Source of the DNA: Flavobacteriaceae bacterium Ap0902
GTDB taxonomy: Bacteria > Bacteroidota > Bacteroidia > Flavobacteriales > Weeksellaceae
Assembly (NCBI GenBank): GCA_009835005.1
Contig: WTFG01000006.1
Span: forward strand, 62,001 to 126,000
Length of the DNA stretch: 64,000 nucleotides
Direction of reading: 5' to 3'
Shown here: positions 26,300-35,585 of the stretch, one piece after another
How positions within the stretch are numbered: the first letter of the stretch is position 1
How the letters are laid out: each line of letters opens with the position of its first letter
The notes under the pieces: generated by a model
What the model was told of the DNA's origin: nothing
The model's input: the letters and a program-made list of their open reading frames with translations, nothing else
Database searches by the model: none
Translations under genes and position numbers: made by a program

Positions 26300-26455
26300 G
26301 CAATAGGGATTGCCGCATGTAGCCCAGAATAAAAGCACGCTAACAAAAAAAGGCACAAAAGAGTGGCGCCGAATGGCAAACTCCTTTTGTACCTATTTTT
26401 TGTAAGTGATTGCATGAGGACTACTGCAGAAAGCCTGTTATTGCCCTAACACAAC
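26300..26455. repeat. Dispersed palindromic repeat, copy A
   Basis: The core 26338-26407 starts CGCTAACAAAAA and ends TTTTTTGTAAGT. It folds into a long hairpin in which AGGCACAAAAGAGT pairs with ACTCCTTTTGTACCT. The same core occurs in reverse orientation at 63371-63439 with about nine tenths identity, including the apical GAATGGCAAACTCC / GAATAGCAAACTCC segment. Flanking arms are more diverged but share ACTACT and TTAT.GCCCTA on the right. Confidence 0.75.
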
Positions 26456-26482
26456 TTGTCTTTATATGATATCTATATATGA

Positions 26483-26788
26483 TTAGTCTGCGGCGTTGGG
26501 GTCTAATTCTTCAAAGTTTCTGTCCTCATCATATACATAATCCTCGTCATCGTCTTCGTCATATTCTTCCATGACGATTTCTAGGCGTTGACTAATTTTC
26601 ACCAAATATATCGTGTCTTCTGTTTCTACTTCTACAGCTTCTACGGTTTCGCCTTTGGCATTTTTAAAGACAATGACGTCTTTGTCTCCATAGCCATCAG
26701 GGTATTTTTCTACGAGTAGGCTTAGGATTTTTTCATTTACTTTTTTAAAGTCTACAATGATTTTTTTCTTGGAACTTGGTTTCTTCAT
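26483..26788 (-). CDS. Small acidic protein of unknown function next to the DHS homologue
   Basis: The 101-residue protein starts MKKPSSKKKIIVDFKKVNEK, has a basic N-terminus and a strongly acidic tail (EEYDEDDDEDYVYDEDRNFEE, about residues 74-94). The centre (VEAVEVETEDTIYLVKIS) looks like a small beta-rich fold. Similar flavobacterial proteins are sometimes labelled DNA primase in databases, which the sequence does not support. It lies 11 bases downstream of the deoxyhypusine-synthase homologue and so is probably translated from the same mRNA. Confidence 0.75.
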   Translation of the reverse strand: MKKPSSKKKIIVDFKKVNEKILSLLVEKYPDGYGDKDVIVFKNAKGETVEAVEVETEDTIYLVKISQRLEIVMEEYDEDDDEDYVYDEDRNFEELDPNAAD

Positions 26789-26799
26789 TACTTCTGTGG

Positions 26800-27768
26800 T
26801 TAATAGTCTAATAAATATGCGAAAATTAATGGTGCAACAATTGTAGCATCTGATTCTATGATGTATTTGGGGGTGTCTATGTCTAATTTACCCCATGTGA
26901 TTTTCTCATTAGGGACTGCTCCAGAGTAACTGCCGTAACTGGTGGTGGAGTCTGAAATTTGACAGAAATAACTCCAAAATGGGGTGTCTTCTTTTTCTAA
27001 ATCTTGATATAACATGGGTACTACGCATATTGGGAAATCTCCTGCGATACCTCCACCGATTTGAAAGAAACCGATTCCGTTTTCTGAATTTTCTGTGTAC
27101 CAATCTGCTAGCCAAGCCATGTATTCTATTCCAGATTTCATGGTGGAGGCTTTTAATTCTCCTTTTATGACATAACTGGCGAAGATGTTCCCCATGGTAG
27201 AGTCTTCCCAGCCTGGGACTACGATGGGTAAATTTTTCTCTGCGGCAGCATACATCCAACTGTTTTTTAAATCTATCTCATAGTATTCTTCTAAAACACC
27301 AGATAGCAACATTTTATACATGAATTCATGTGGAAAATAACGCTCGCCATTGGCTTCTGCGTCTTTCCAGATTTTAACGATATGTTTTTGTAGTCTTCTA
27401 AAGGCTTCTTCTTCTGGGATACAGGTGTCTGTAACGCGGTTTAGCCCTTTTTCTAATAAATCATATTCCTGTTGTGGGGTTAAATCACGATATTCTGGTA
27501 TTCTTTTGTAATGCGAATGGGCTACCAAATTCATGATGTCTTCTTCTAAATTGGCTCCTGTACAAGATACTATCTGCACTTTGTCTTGGCGGATCATCTC
27601 TGCAAAGATTTTTCCTAGTTCTGCTGTGGACATGGCACCTGCTAAAGATACAAGCATTTTAGCTCCATTATTAAGTTGATCCTCATACGCTTTGGCAGCG
27701 TCTACTAGGGTTGCGGAATTGAAGTGCAAATAATACTTCTGTATAAATTCTGAAATTGGACCTTTCAT
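26800..27768 (-). CDS. Deoxyhypusine synthase-family protein, probably in polyamine metabolism
   Basis: The 322-residue protein belongs to the deoxyhypusine synthase (DHS) family. Visible features are MLVSLAGAMSTAELG, QIVSCTGANLEED, FFQIGGGIAGDFP and the active-site segment GAVPNEKITWGKLD, where Lys294 matches the lysine that forms the imine intermediate in DHS. Bacteria have no eIF5A, so a different acceptor must be used; known relatives make homospermidine-type polyamines. The gene follows a PLP arginine decarboxylase gene by 31 bases and precedes the small acidic gene. Butylamine transfer to a polyamine or to agmatine is inference. Confidence 0.85.
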   Translation of the reverse strand: MKGPISEFIQKYYLHFNSATLVDAAKAYEDQLNNGAKMLVSLAGAMSTAELGKIFAEMIRQDKVQIVSCTGANLEEDIMNLVAHSHYKRIPEYRDLTPQQEYDLLEKGLNRVTDTCIPEEEAFRRLQKHIVKIWKDAEANGERYFPHEFMYKMLLSGVLEEYYEIDLKNSWMYAAAEKNLPIVVPGWEDSTMGNIFASYVIKGELKASTMKSGIEYMAWLADWYTENSENGIGFFQIGGGIAGDFPICVVPMLYQDLEKEDTPFWSYFCQISDSTTSYGSYSGAVPNEKITWGKLDIDTPKYIIESDATIVAPLIFAYLLDY

Positions 27769-27799
27769 AGTTTTATGTTTTGTTTATAAATTGATTGAA

Positions 27800-29191
27800 T
27801 TAATATCCTAATATTTTTAATACACTCTCGTGATCTTGTTGTTCTGTGAAGAGTTTTGTTCTAATTTCTCCATTTTCATCTTTGTCTATCAATATATGTT
27901 TAGGCGTAGGTATCAAACAATGATGGATTCCTCCAAATCCGCCGATGGTTTCTTGGTACGCGCCTGTATTGAAGAAACCGATATACAATGGTTTATCCTG
28001 CTTATATTTGGGTAAGAAAATAGCATTGGTGTTTTGCTCTGAATTATAATAATCATCACTATCACAAGTTAAACCACCCAACAATACTCTTTCATAAGTT
28101 TCATCCCAACGGTTTAATGGCAATAAAATAAAACGTTTACTAATCGCCCAACTATCTGGTAGGGTAGTGATAAAAGAAGAGTTAATCATATTCCACTTCT
28201 CTCTGTCATTTTGCTGTTTTTGATAAAGAACTTCATAGACTGCACCACCACTTTCACCTACGGTGAAACTACCAAATTCTGAAAAGATATGTGGAACGTC
28301 TACGCCCTCTTGGTCGCACATTTCTTTGATTTGGTTGATGATTTCATCTACCATGTATTCATAATCATATTCAAAAGCTAGTGAATTTTTGATTGGGAAG
28401 CCACCACCAATATTCAAACTATCTAAGGTTGGACAACTCTTTTTGAGGTTGGTATAAACCTTCAAACATTTTTGCAACTCGTTCCAATAATAGGCTGTAT
28501 CTCTAATGCCTGTATTAATGAAGAAATGAAGCATTTTGAGGTTTACATTCTCACTGTATCTAATTTCTCTTTCATAAAATGGAACGATGTCTCTGTACCC
28601 AATCCCTAATCTAGAGGTATAGAACTCAAATTTGGGTTCCTCTTCTGATGCGATGCGAATTCCTACATTATAATCGCCTTCTATGGCATCATTCAATAAA
28701 TTTAATTCTTCATAGTTATCTATAATAGGAATACATTTTTTATGTCCATTATTGACAAGTCTTGCTATGTTTTCAATGTATTGGTCTCTTTTGAAGCCAT
28801 TGCTAATCACCCAATTATCTTCCGTGATTTTACCTTCTTCTTTTAAATTTTCTACAATATTAATATCATAGGCAGAACTGGTTTCTATGTGAATTTGGTT
28901 TTTTAGAGCCTCATTCAATACATATTTAAAATGAGAGCTTTTGGTACAATAGCAATAATTATAACTGCCTTTATAATTGTGCTTTTCCATAGCATTACCA
29001 AACCATTCTTTGGCTCGTTGGATGTTATCTGAAATTTTGGGCAAATAGGTGAATTTGAGCGGCGCTCCATATTGCTCCACCAAATCCATCACTCTAATGC
29101 CATGAAAAGTTAAGTCGCTACCTGTTGTATTAAATTCCTCTTGTGGAAAATAATATGTCTGGTCAATTAAATCACGGTATTTTAATTTCAT
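27800..29191 (-). CDS. PLP-dependent arginine decarboxylase (alanine-racemase fold)
   Basis: The 463-residue protein has the fold-III PLP decarboxylase pattern: candidate PLP Lys84 in YCYCTKSSHF, the phosphate-binding GGGFPIK, EFGSFTVGESGG, and the catalytic Cys region LGGLTCDSDDYY. Arg/agmatine production is the annotated role in Flavobacteriia for this roughly 465-residue type, which is shorter than the E. coli SpeA (about 630). Diaminopimelate or other decarboxylation cannot be excluded from sequence. It heads a unit with the DHS homologue and the small acidic protein. No agmatinase is adjacent. Confidence 0.8.
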   Translation of the reverse strand: MKLKYRDLIDQTYYFPQEEFNTTGSDLTFHGIRVMDLVEQYGAPLKFTYLPKISDNIQRAKEWFGNAMEKHNYKGSYNYCYCTKSSHFKYVLNEALKNQIHIETSSAYDINIVENLKEEGKITEDNWVISNGFKRDQYIENIARLVNNGHKKCIPIIDNYEELNLLNDAIEGDYNVGIRIASEEEPKFEFYTSRLGIGYRDIVPFYEREIRYSENVNLKMLHFFINTGIRDTAYYWNELQKCLKVYTNLKKSCPTLDSLNIGGGFPIKNSLAFEYDYEYMVDEIINQIKEMCDQEGVDVPHIFSEFGSFTVGESGGAVYEVLYQKQQNDREKWNMINSSFITTLPDSWAISKRFILLPLNRWDETYERVLLGGLTCDSDDYYNSEQNTNAIFLPKYKQDKPLYIGFFNTGAYQETIGGFGGIHHCLIPTPKHILIDKDENGEIRTKLFTEQQDHESVLKILGY

Positions 29192-29303
29192 CGAATAATT
29201 TAAAAGTTATTTTTGCAAATTAAATCAATATTTCGGTTTTGAAATAAAGTGCAATTTTAAATAAAATTTTTACTTTGCACAGACAATATAAGTTAAATAA
29301 GGT

Positions 29304-29311
29304 TAATTTTG
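29304..29311 (+). promoter_or_regulatory. -7 element upstream of purK
   Basis: TAATTTTG fits TAnnTTTG and ends 17 bases before the first of two ATGs (29329, 29332). No TTG at consensus distance. Confidence 0.4.
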
Positions 29312-29328
29312 CCCCATATAAATTAAAT

Positions 29329-30420
29329 ATGATGAAAATAGGTATTTTAGGAGGAGGTCAACTGGGAAGGATGTTTATTCAAAATGCATTGAATTACCCT
29401 GTAGAAATTCATGTTCTGGACCCCAATCCTGAGGCACCTTGTAGTAAAATTGCGCATCAATTTACGGTGGGTGATTTTAATGATAAAACCGATGTATTGG
29501 CTTTTGCACAGAATGTAGATATTATAGGGATTGAAATTGAACATGTGAATTTAGAAGCCTTGAAAGAATTAAAAGCTGAAGGCAAAAGAGTAATTCCAGA
29601 CCCAGAAGTTTTAGAAATCATACAGGATAAGGGGCTGCAAAAGGACTTTTATTTTGAAAATAATATCTCTACAGCTCCAATGAAAAAGGAAGATGATTAT
29701 CCATTGGTTCAAAAAATGCGCAAAGGAGGATATGATGGCAAGGGCGTTCAGTTATTAAATGCAGATAATGCTGAAGAAAAATGGACAACGCCTTCAGTTT
29801 TTGAGGAGGTGGCTGATTTAGATGTAGAGTTGGCTGTAATTGTAGCAAGAAATGAGCGCAGTCAAAGTGCTGTGTATCCCGTAGTAGAGCAGGTATTTAA
29901 TCCAGAATATAATCTATTAGATTATCTATTAACACCAGCAAGAATTTCAGAGAAGGTGGCAGAAGAAGCAAAAAAAATTGCTTTGCAGGTGGTAGATGCT
30001 TTTGACTCTCCGGGGATTTATGCCATAGAATTGTTTTTGAATAAAGATGGTAGTATTTGGGTCAATGAAACTGCTCCTAGAGTTCATAATAGTGGGCATT
30101 CTACGATAGAGGCTGCTTATTCTTCTCAATTTGATATGATGTTGCGTGTTTTGATGAATTTGCCGCTTGGTTCTACAGAATTAAAGAGAAAATCTGCTAT
30201 GCTTAATATTATTGGTGCGGATGGAGAAGAGGGGAGCGCAAAACTCCATGGCATGATGGAGCTATTAGAATTACCTGGAACGACCTTGCATTGGTATGGG
30301 AAAAATAGAACTTCTCCTGGTAGGAAAATGGGACATGCGACTTTTTTAGGCAAAGATTTTGATAAAATCATAGGTAATATTGATAAAATCAAAGATATAC
30401 TAAAATCTGTCAAACAATAA
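29329..30420 (+). CDS. purK: 5-(carboxyamino)imidazole ribonucleotide synthase PurK
   Basis: PurK carboxylates AIR to N5-CAIR with ATP and bicarbonate in purine synthesis. The start is one of two adjacent ATGs (29329 or 29332, MMKIGILGGGQLGRM); an upstream TTG would lie inside the promoter. The roughly 363-residue protein has the N-terminal GGGQLGRM loop, ATP-grasp elements RKGGYDGKGVQLL, AIELFLNKDGSIWVNETAPRVHNSGH and a C-terminal domain ending in GHATFLGKD. No other pur gene is nearby. Confidence 0.95.
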   Translation: MMKIGILGGGQLGRMFIQNALNYPVEIHVLDPNPEAPCSKIAHQFTVGDFNDKTDVLAFAQNVDIIGIEIEHVNLEALKELKAEGKRVIPDPEVLEIIQDKGLQKDFYFENNISTAPMKKEDDYPLVQKMRKGGYDGKGVQLLNADNAEEKWTTPSVFEEVADLDVELAVIVARNERSQSAVYPVVEQVFNPEYNLLDYLLTPARISEKVAEEAKKIALQVVDAFDSPGIYAIELFLNKDGSIWVNETAPRVHNSGHSTIEAAYSSQFDMMLRVLMNLPLGSTELKRKSAMLNIIGADGEEGSAKLHGMMELLELPGTTLHWYGKNRTSPGRKMGHATFLGKDFDKIIGNIDKIKDILKSVKQ

Positions 30421-30442
30421 GTCAATTTCTTAAAGAATTATT

Positions 30443-30488
30443 AAACCTTTATTGGTATTATTAATAATGCTTATAAAGGTTTATTTTT
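30443..30488 (+). terminator. Terminator of purK overlapping the next promoter
   Basis: AAACCTTTAT (30443-30452) pairs with ATAAAGGTTT (30473-30482) with an inner ATTATTAATAAT palindrome, followed by TTTTT. The T-run overlaps the -7 element of the next gene at 30482-30489. Confidence 0.65.
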
Positions 30489-30489
30489 G
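30482..30489 (+). promoter_or_regulatory. -7 element of the outer-membrane receptor gene
   Basis: TATTTTTG fits TAnnTTTG and lies 30 bases before the ATG at 30520. It overlaps the T-run of the purK terminator. Confidence 0.4.
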
Positions 30490-30519
30490 CATTAATATTT
30501 TTAATTAAATTTTCAACTC

Positions 30520-32964
30520 ATGATTAAAAGAATTTCTTTTATATTTATTTTAATGCTATTTTCTATACCACTATTTTCACAGGAAGTGGAAGTGTCTGGT
30601 ACATTGATAGATGCAGCGGGGCTTCCTGCTAGTTATGTCAATATAACCTTCGATGGGCTTGGGGATAATTCTGATATTTTTGAGGAAGTAATGTCCGACG
30701 AGAATGGTGTTTTTAATATTTCTTTGAACCAAGGAAGATATATTGTAGTGATACAGCCCTTAACTGGAAATCTAATAGAAAGAGAGGAAAACTTCATAGA
30801 AGATACTAATTTAGGAACTATCAATATTACGGGGTCTATAGCCCTTGGCCAGACTGTGGCAGTGGGCGAAAGACCACTATACCGTTTGGAATTGGATAAA
30901 AGGGTCTATGATATGAACCGTGATGCTACTGTGAGAGGTGCGTCCTTGTCTGATGCTTTAAACAATGTTCCCTCTGTGCAAGTGGATAGCGAAGGAGCCA
31001 TTAGCCTTAGAGGGAATGAGAATGTGAGAGTTTTGATCAATGGAAAACCTTCTGCCATGACAGGAATTTCTAATGTGGGAGAAGCTTTAAGAAACATTCA
31101 AGCAGATCAAGTTGAACGGGTAGAAGTGATTACAAATCCATCTTCTAGGTATGATGCAGAGGGCTCTGGGGGGGTGATTAATATTATATTAAAGAAAGGC
31201 ACAAGATTAGGGTTTAATGGTAGCGTTAGCGCGAATGTTGGATACCAACCCCAAGCAGGTTTGAACGCTAATTTAAATTATAGAACAGAGAAATGGAATT
31301 TCTTTGTTAGCCCGTACATGAGCTATAGAGAGAGCGAAGGTTTACGCAATTATGAGAACTATAGGTATTATGATAATGTTCCCGATACGATAGAATTCCA
31401 AAATGGTAAACCAAACCGAATCATGCGAAACGTGGGTGGAAGCATTGGTTTAGAGCATTTCCTGACAGATAAAAGTACCATTAATGCTTCTATGAATTTA
31501 CGTAAGGGAAGAGATGATAGCTATAATGATACAAGCAGTAGAATATTGGCAGAAAATGCTTTGGTAGAAGAAAGTATCCGATCTTTAAATGAATCCGAAG
31601 ATGAATATGATATAGAGGGTAATCTAGGTTTTAGACATGAATTTAATTCAGAAGGTCATGTGTTGGATATTCAAACAAGTGGTTCTTGGGCAGAGGAAAC
31701 AGAATTAGGTCATATTGCTGATGTGGCTACGATTGGGAACCTAAATGATGAATTTGAAACCAATACGACAGAGGAAACCCAAAGACGTTGGCTTGTACAA
31801 GGAGATTATGTGTTGCCACTAGAAAATAATGGGCGTTTTGAGTTTGGTTCTAAACTGGAAATGGAAACTACGATAAGTGATTTCTTTGTAGAAAATTTAA
31901 TTAACAATCAATGGGTTTTAAATCCAGGATTGTCTGATAAGCTGGAGTATGATCAAAATATATTAGCTGTTTATACGCAGTATGGTCAAAGGTTTGGCAA
32001 ATTCTCTTTCTTAGCGGGTGTAAGAATGGAGAACTCTGATATTGGTGTATTCTCAGAAAATGCCAATGGTGGAACGGGCAGTAACAATGATAAAAATTAT
32101 ACGGACTGGTTTCCCTCTGCAACTTTAAATTATTATGTAGATGATGCAGAGAAAAATCAAATTCAATTGAGTTATAGCAATAGAATTAGACGTCCATGGA
32201 GCAGATGGTTAACACCTTTTAGAAGCCGATCAGATGACAGGAATATATTTCAAGGAAATCCCAATTTAGATCCTGTGAAATCTCAGAATTTTGAATTATC
32301 TTATATTACTCAAATTAATAAGACGACTTTGACCCCATCTGTATATTACCAAAAAAGTACAGGTGATATGACCGTACTGCGTAGATTGGCAGAGCTAGAT
32401 GGGAATTCTGTATTCTTATCTATGCCTATCAATGCAGGAGATGAGGAGCGATATGGAGCGGAATTAGTGGCATCTACTCAGTTTGCATCTTGGTGGAGGC
32501 TATTTGGGAATGTAAACTTATATGGATATAAATCTACAGGTTCTTATTTAGACCCTGCAACGGGTGTTAATTATGATTTAACTGGTGATGGATTTAGTTG
32601 GTTTGGGAGGTTGTCCAATAATATAACTTTGCCAGCCCAAATTAATTTGCAATTAAACGGATTTTATTTTGCAGGACAAGATAATGCTCAAAGCGAAAGA
32701 GAACCTGTTTGGGCCATGGACGTAGCGCTTACCAAAGATATATTGAATGGGGATGGGACATTATCTTTTAATGTGAGGGATATGTTCAATACCAGAAAAA
32801 GGGAAATGCATAGTTTTGGATCTAATTACGACTCTTATATGGAAATGCAATGGAGACCAAGAACTTTCACGCTTAACTTCACCTATAGAATCAATCAGAA
32901 AAAACAAAGAGAACGCAGTACGGATGAGGAAAGAATGGATGATGGGGAAGAAATGGAAATTTAA
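30520..32964 (+). CDS. TonB-dependent receptor-like outer-membrane beta-barrel protein
   Basis: The 814-residue protein has a signal peptide (1-20, FSQ cleavage), a carboxypeptidase-regulatory-like domain (about 24-105, VEVSGTLIDAAGLPASYVNI), a TonB plug (ALNNVPSVQVDSEGAISLRGNENVRVLING, VERVEVITNPSSRYDAEGSGGVINI) and a long barrel. It belongs to the outer-membrane beta-barrel family of Bacteroidota rather than the SusC group. The C-terminus ends in a charged tail (KKQRERSTDEERMDDGEEME) instead of an aromatic residue. Substrate is unknown. It is followed by a tRNA gene 64 bases on. Confidence 0.88.
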   Translation: MIKRISFIFILMLFSIPLFSQEVEVSGTLIDAAGLPASYVNITFDGLGDNSDIFEEVMSDENGVFNISLNQGRYIVVIQPLTGNLIEREENFIEDTNLGTINITGSIALGQTVAVGERPLYRLELDKRVYDMNRDATVRGASLSDALNNVPSVQVDSEGAISLRGNENVRVLINGKPSAMTGISNVGEALRNIQADQVERVEVITNPSSRYDAEGSGGVINIILKKGTRLGFNGSVSANVGYQPQAGLNANLNYRTEKWNFFVSPYMSYRESEGLRNYENYRYYDNVPDTIEFQNGKPNRIMRNVGGSIGLEHFLTDKSTINASMNLRKGRDDSYNDTSSRILAENALVEESIRSLNESEDEYDIEGNLGFRHEFNSEGHVLDIQTSGSWAEETELGHIADVATIGNLNDEFETNTTEETQRRWLVQGDYVLPLENNGRFEFGSKLEMETTISDFFVENLINNQWVLNPGLSDKLEYDQNILAVYTQYGQRFGKFSFLAGVRMENSDIGVFSENANGGTGSNNDKNYTDWFPSATLNYYVDDAEKNQIQLSYSNRIRRPWSRWLTPFRSRSDDRNIFQGNPNLDPVKSQNFELSYITQINKTTLTPSVYYQKSTGDMTVLRRLAELDGNSVFLSMPINAGDEERYGAELVASTQFASWWRLFGNVNLYGYKSTGSYLDPATGVNYDLTGDGFSWFGRLSNNITLPAQINLQLNGFYFAGQDNAQSEREPVWAMDVALTKDILNGDGTLSFNVRDMFNTRKREMHSFGSNYDSYMEMQWRPRTFTLNFTYRINQKKQRERSTDEERMDDGEEMEI

Positions 32965-32973
32965 AAAAATATT

Positions 32974-33003
32974 TTGTTGGGTTAATTTAATTAAGTAAAT
33001 TTG
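32974..33003 (+). promoter_or_regulatory. Promoter of the CAU-anticodon tRNA gene
   Basis: TTG (32974-32976), 19-base spacer, TAAATTTG (32996-33003): a full match to the consensus. The tRNA starts 26 bases downstream. Confidence 0.75.
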
Positions 33004-33028
33004 CAATCCGCTTATAGAGTATGGAACT

Positions 33029-33102
33029 GGTCCTATAACTCAGTTGGTTAGAGTATCTGACTCATAATCAGAAAGTCCCTGGTTCGAGCCCAGGTGGGAC
33101 CA
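33029..33102 (+). tRNA. tRNA with CAU anticodon (elongator Met or Ile2)
   Basis: A 74-base cloverleaf: acceptor GGTCCTA/TGGGACC, D-arm CTCAGTTGGTTAGAG, anticodon stem TCTGA/TCAGA with loop CTCATAA (anticodon CAT, 33063-33065), T-arm CCTGG-TTCGAGC-CCAGG. Discriminator A at 33102 and CC follow, but no full CCA. It is not initiator-like, since the acceptor ends are paired. Elongator Met and lysidine-modified Ile cannot be told apart from the anticodon alone. Confidence 0.93.
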
Positions 33103-33106
33103 CCTT

Positions 33107-33145
33107 AAAACCTCTTAATCTTTTGATTAGGAGGTTTTTGTTTTT
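33107..33145 (+). terminator. Terminator of the CAU tRNA gene
   Basis: AAAACCTCTTAATC pairs with GATTAGGAGGTTTTT (one bulge) around a TTTT loop, followed by a T-rich tract, 4 bases after the tRNA. Confidence 0.85.
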
Positions 33146-33162
33146 GTAAGAGACTTGAGATT

Positions 33163-33314
33163 TTATTTGATGCCTATTTCATCTGGGTTCAGGTTTTCAC
33201 CTTTAGCATTCTCTGGATTTAATAAATCAAAAATATAACCGTTTTTTATCCATAGCAGTTAATGTTTAAGATATATTCATCCTTACTAATAGTGCTGATT
33301 ATTGCTTTAGAAAT
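33163..33314 (-). pseudogene. Possible coding remnant downstream of the BCCT gene
   Basis: On the minus strand, right after the BCCT stop and in its frame, the sequence reads ISKAIISTISKDEYILNINC before a stop. A one-base shift at an A-run (about 33238-33246) then opens KNGYIFDLLNPENAKGEN and LNPDEIGIK to a stop at 33163. The composition is protein-like, but no start codon or family was recognised. It could be a decayed small gene or chance. Confidence 0.25.
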
Positions 33315-35351
33315 TTATTTAAAATTCCCCTTAACCTTCTTAATCTTCAAGAACTTTTTATGATTGATATTGCTACTCACAAATGTAATATTTTGTTCAT
33401 CAGAGGTTAATTTTAAAAATCTTTCATAATGCTTTAATACATCTGTGATTAATTCATTTTTAGTGAAGTACAGAACATTATAGCCTTCTCTAGCATCCCC
33501 AAAATAGGATAGAGGGATGAAAGTTCTTTCCGTATCGGCATCAGGCAGATTTTCTTCTTTTAGCAGGTACGCTGGTAAGTTCATAGGTTCATTCTTCACA
33601 CCATATACAAAGTTGTTTAATACATCATATTTTACTTCTAACTCTATTCTATGGGGTGAATTTAGCACATTGATATTTGATTGAATATCATATTTCTTTA
33701 ATTCTGCTTGAACTTCCTCAAAAGCGTGTTTCACTGTTGTTTTCATAAAGGCATCAATGGCCGCCTTGCTTTTAAAAGTAATTATCTGTTTCAACTTTTC
33801 TTCCCATGTGTCTGCGGACCATAGATTAGAAGTTGCAGAAAAATCCCTGTCATAATATTGATGGTCTATTCTAAGCGCTTTTATTAAACTCACGATGAAC
33901 AGAATAAGGATGATAGAAAAAGGCAGAGCCGTGATGAGCGTCATACTTTGTAAGGCTTCTAAGCCTCCTGCATTCAATAAAACAAGAGAAAGGACGGCCA
34001 ACAAAACACCCCATCCTGCAATTTGAATTTTAGATGATTTAGGAGCATTATTCGTAGCAATACTATTCATGACTAATATCCCAGAATCCGCAGAAGTGAT
34101 AAAGAAAATTATGATAATAATAATCACCAAAAAACTCGTAACCTCTGTAAATGGAATGTATTCCAGAAAAGAAAACATCAGTGCGTCTGGATCATTGGCC
34201 ACCTTGCTCAATGCCCCATTAGCGATATTCAAATCTGTCCACATAGCACTGTTTCCAAATACAGACATCCAAATAAAATTAAAGAATGTAGGCAATAAAA
34301 GCACGGCGGCAACAAATTCCCTAATTGTGCGTCCTTTGGATATTTTAGCAATAAAGAGTCCTACATAAGGTGCCCATGAAATCCACCAAGCCCAGTATAA
34401 AATAGTCCAATCATAAAACCATGGCAATTCATCTGGATGATAAGCATGCGTATTAAAGGTTAGTTGTAAAAAGTTACTAATATAATTCCCTATAGCTTCT
34501 GTAAAGCCACCGATTAGAAAAGTGGTAGGTCCTACTGCAATCACAAATTGCAATAATAAGACCACAACGATGATATTAATGGTACTTAAAATTTTAATTC
34601 CTTTGCTAACACCTGTCACAGCAGAAAGGATTGCTACTGAAACTAGAACACAAACAATGATGGTTTGGTTGGTGAAATTGGTATCTGATACAAAGTTCAA
34701 ACTCTCTAAACCAGAATTAATTTGTACTACACCAAAACCTAAGGTAGTGGTAATTCCGAAAACAGTACTACACAGGGCAAAAACATCAATTAGATCTCCC
34801 CACTTTCCTTTAATTTTATCTTTTAATAAGGGATAAAAACAACTTCTTAGAGAAAGCGGAAGTTTATATCTATAAGTGAAATAGGACAAACATAGTCCGA
34901 TAATTCCATAAATGGACCAAGCATGAACGCCCCAATGGAAGAATGTGTACAATTGTGCTTGTTTGGCTCTCTCTAAAGCTTAATATCCCTCTAGGATGGG
35001 AGCATTATAATGCATCATTGGTTCTGCCACACTAAAATACATCAATCCAATTCCCATACCTGCAGCAAAGAGCATGGCTACCCAAGAAAAGAAATTATGC
35101 TGTGGTCTACTATCATTGTTTCCCAGACGTATGCGCCCATATTTACTTACCAGCAAGAAAAACATGAAAAATACAAATAGGGTCACTGCCCATACATATA
35201 CCCAGTTGAGATTAACAAATATAAAATTCTTGATCTGGTCTAGCGTATATTGTGTCTGTTCTGGAAACACAGCTGCAAAAAAGCAAGTGAATGCAATGAA
35301 GATGATGCTGGGTAGGGTAACTCCTTTAATCAATGTTCTTTTAGACGACAT
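33315..35351 (-). pseudogene. BCCT-family betaine/choline/carnitine transporter, interrupted by one in-frame stop
   Basis: The 123 codons from ATG 35351 (MSSKRTLIKGVTLPS) and the 545 codons ending at 33315 are in the same frame and join into one normal-length BCCT transporter of about 677 residues. They are separated only by a TAA at 34980-34982 within APILEGY-stop-ALERAKQAQLYTFFHWG. BCCT signatures are present: GMGIGLMYFSVAEPMMHY, FFHWGVHAWSIYGIIGL, and WTILYWAWWISWAPYVGLFIAKISKGRTIREF (read in parts) with the Trp box. The carboxy-terminal cytosolic extension of about 150 residues is intact. There is no sign of frame decay, so the stop is recent, a sequencing error, or read through. Confidence 0.8.
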
Positions 35352-35585
35352 AAATTTATTTTTTGGTGTAAATAAATTTTAACAAAACAGAAAACCCATG
35401 CTAAAGTTTTGTGCAAATAAAGAGTATGTTTTCAGAGAATCAAGAGGATAACGACATTTCATATTGAAATAGGTTGTGCAAAGTTATTTATTAAATTTAA
35501 TTATAAAAATTTATAAGTATTTTAGGGAATTTAGTTGAATCTTTTATTATTTCTGTATTTTGCAGATTCAAACTATCTATAATGA

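Noticed and set aside
26483-26788. DNA primase label
   Set aside because: No primase or Toprim motif is present in the 101 residues; acid-tail proteins of this sort get this label by database carry-over.
33315-34952. A separate transporter starting at a TTG codon (MYTFFHWG)
   Set aside because: The TTG is a leucine inside the conserved BCCT motif; the frame continues upstream across one stop into the N-terminal 123 codons.
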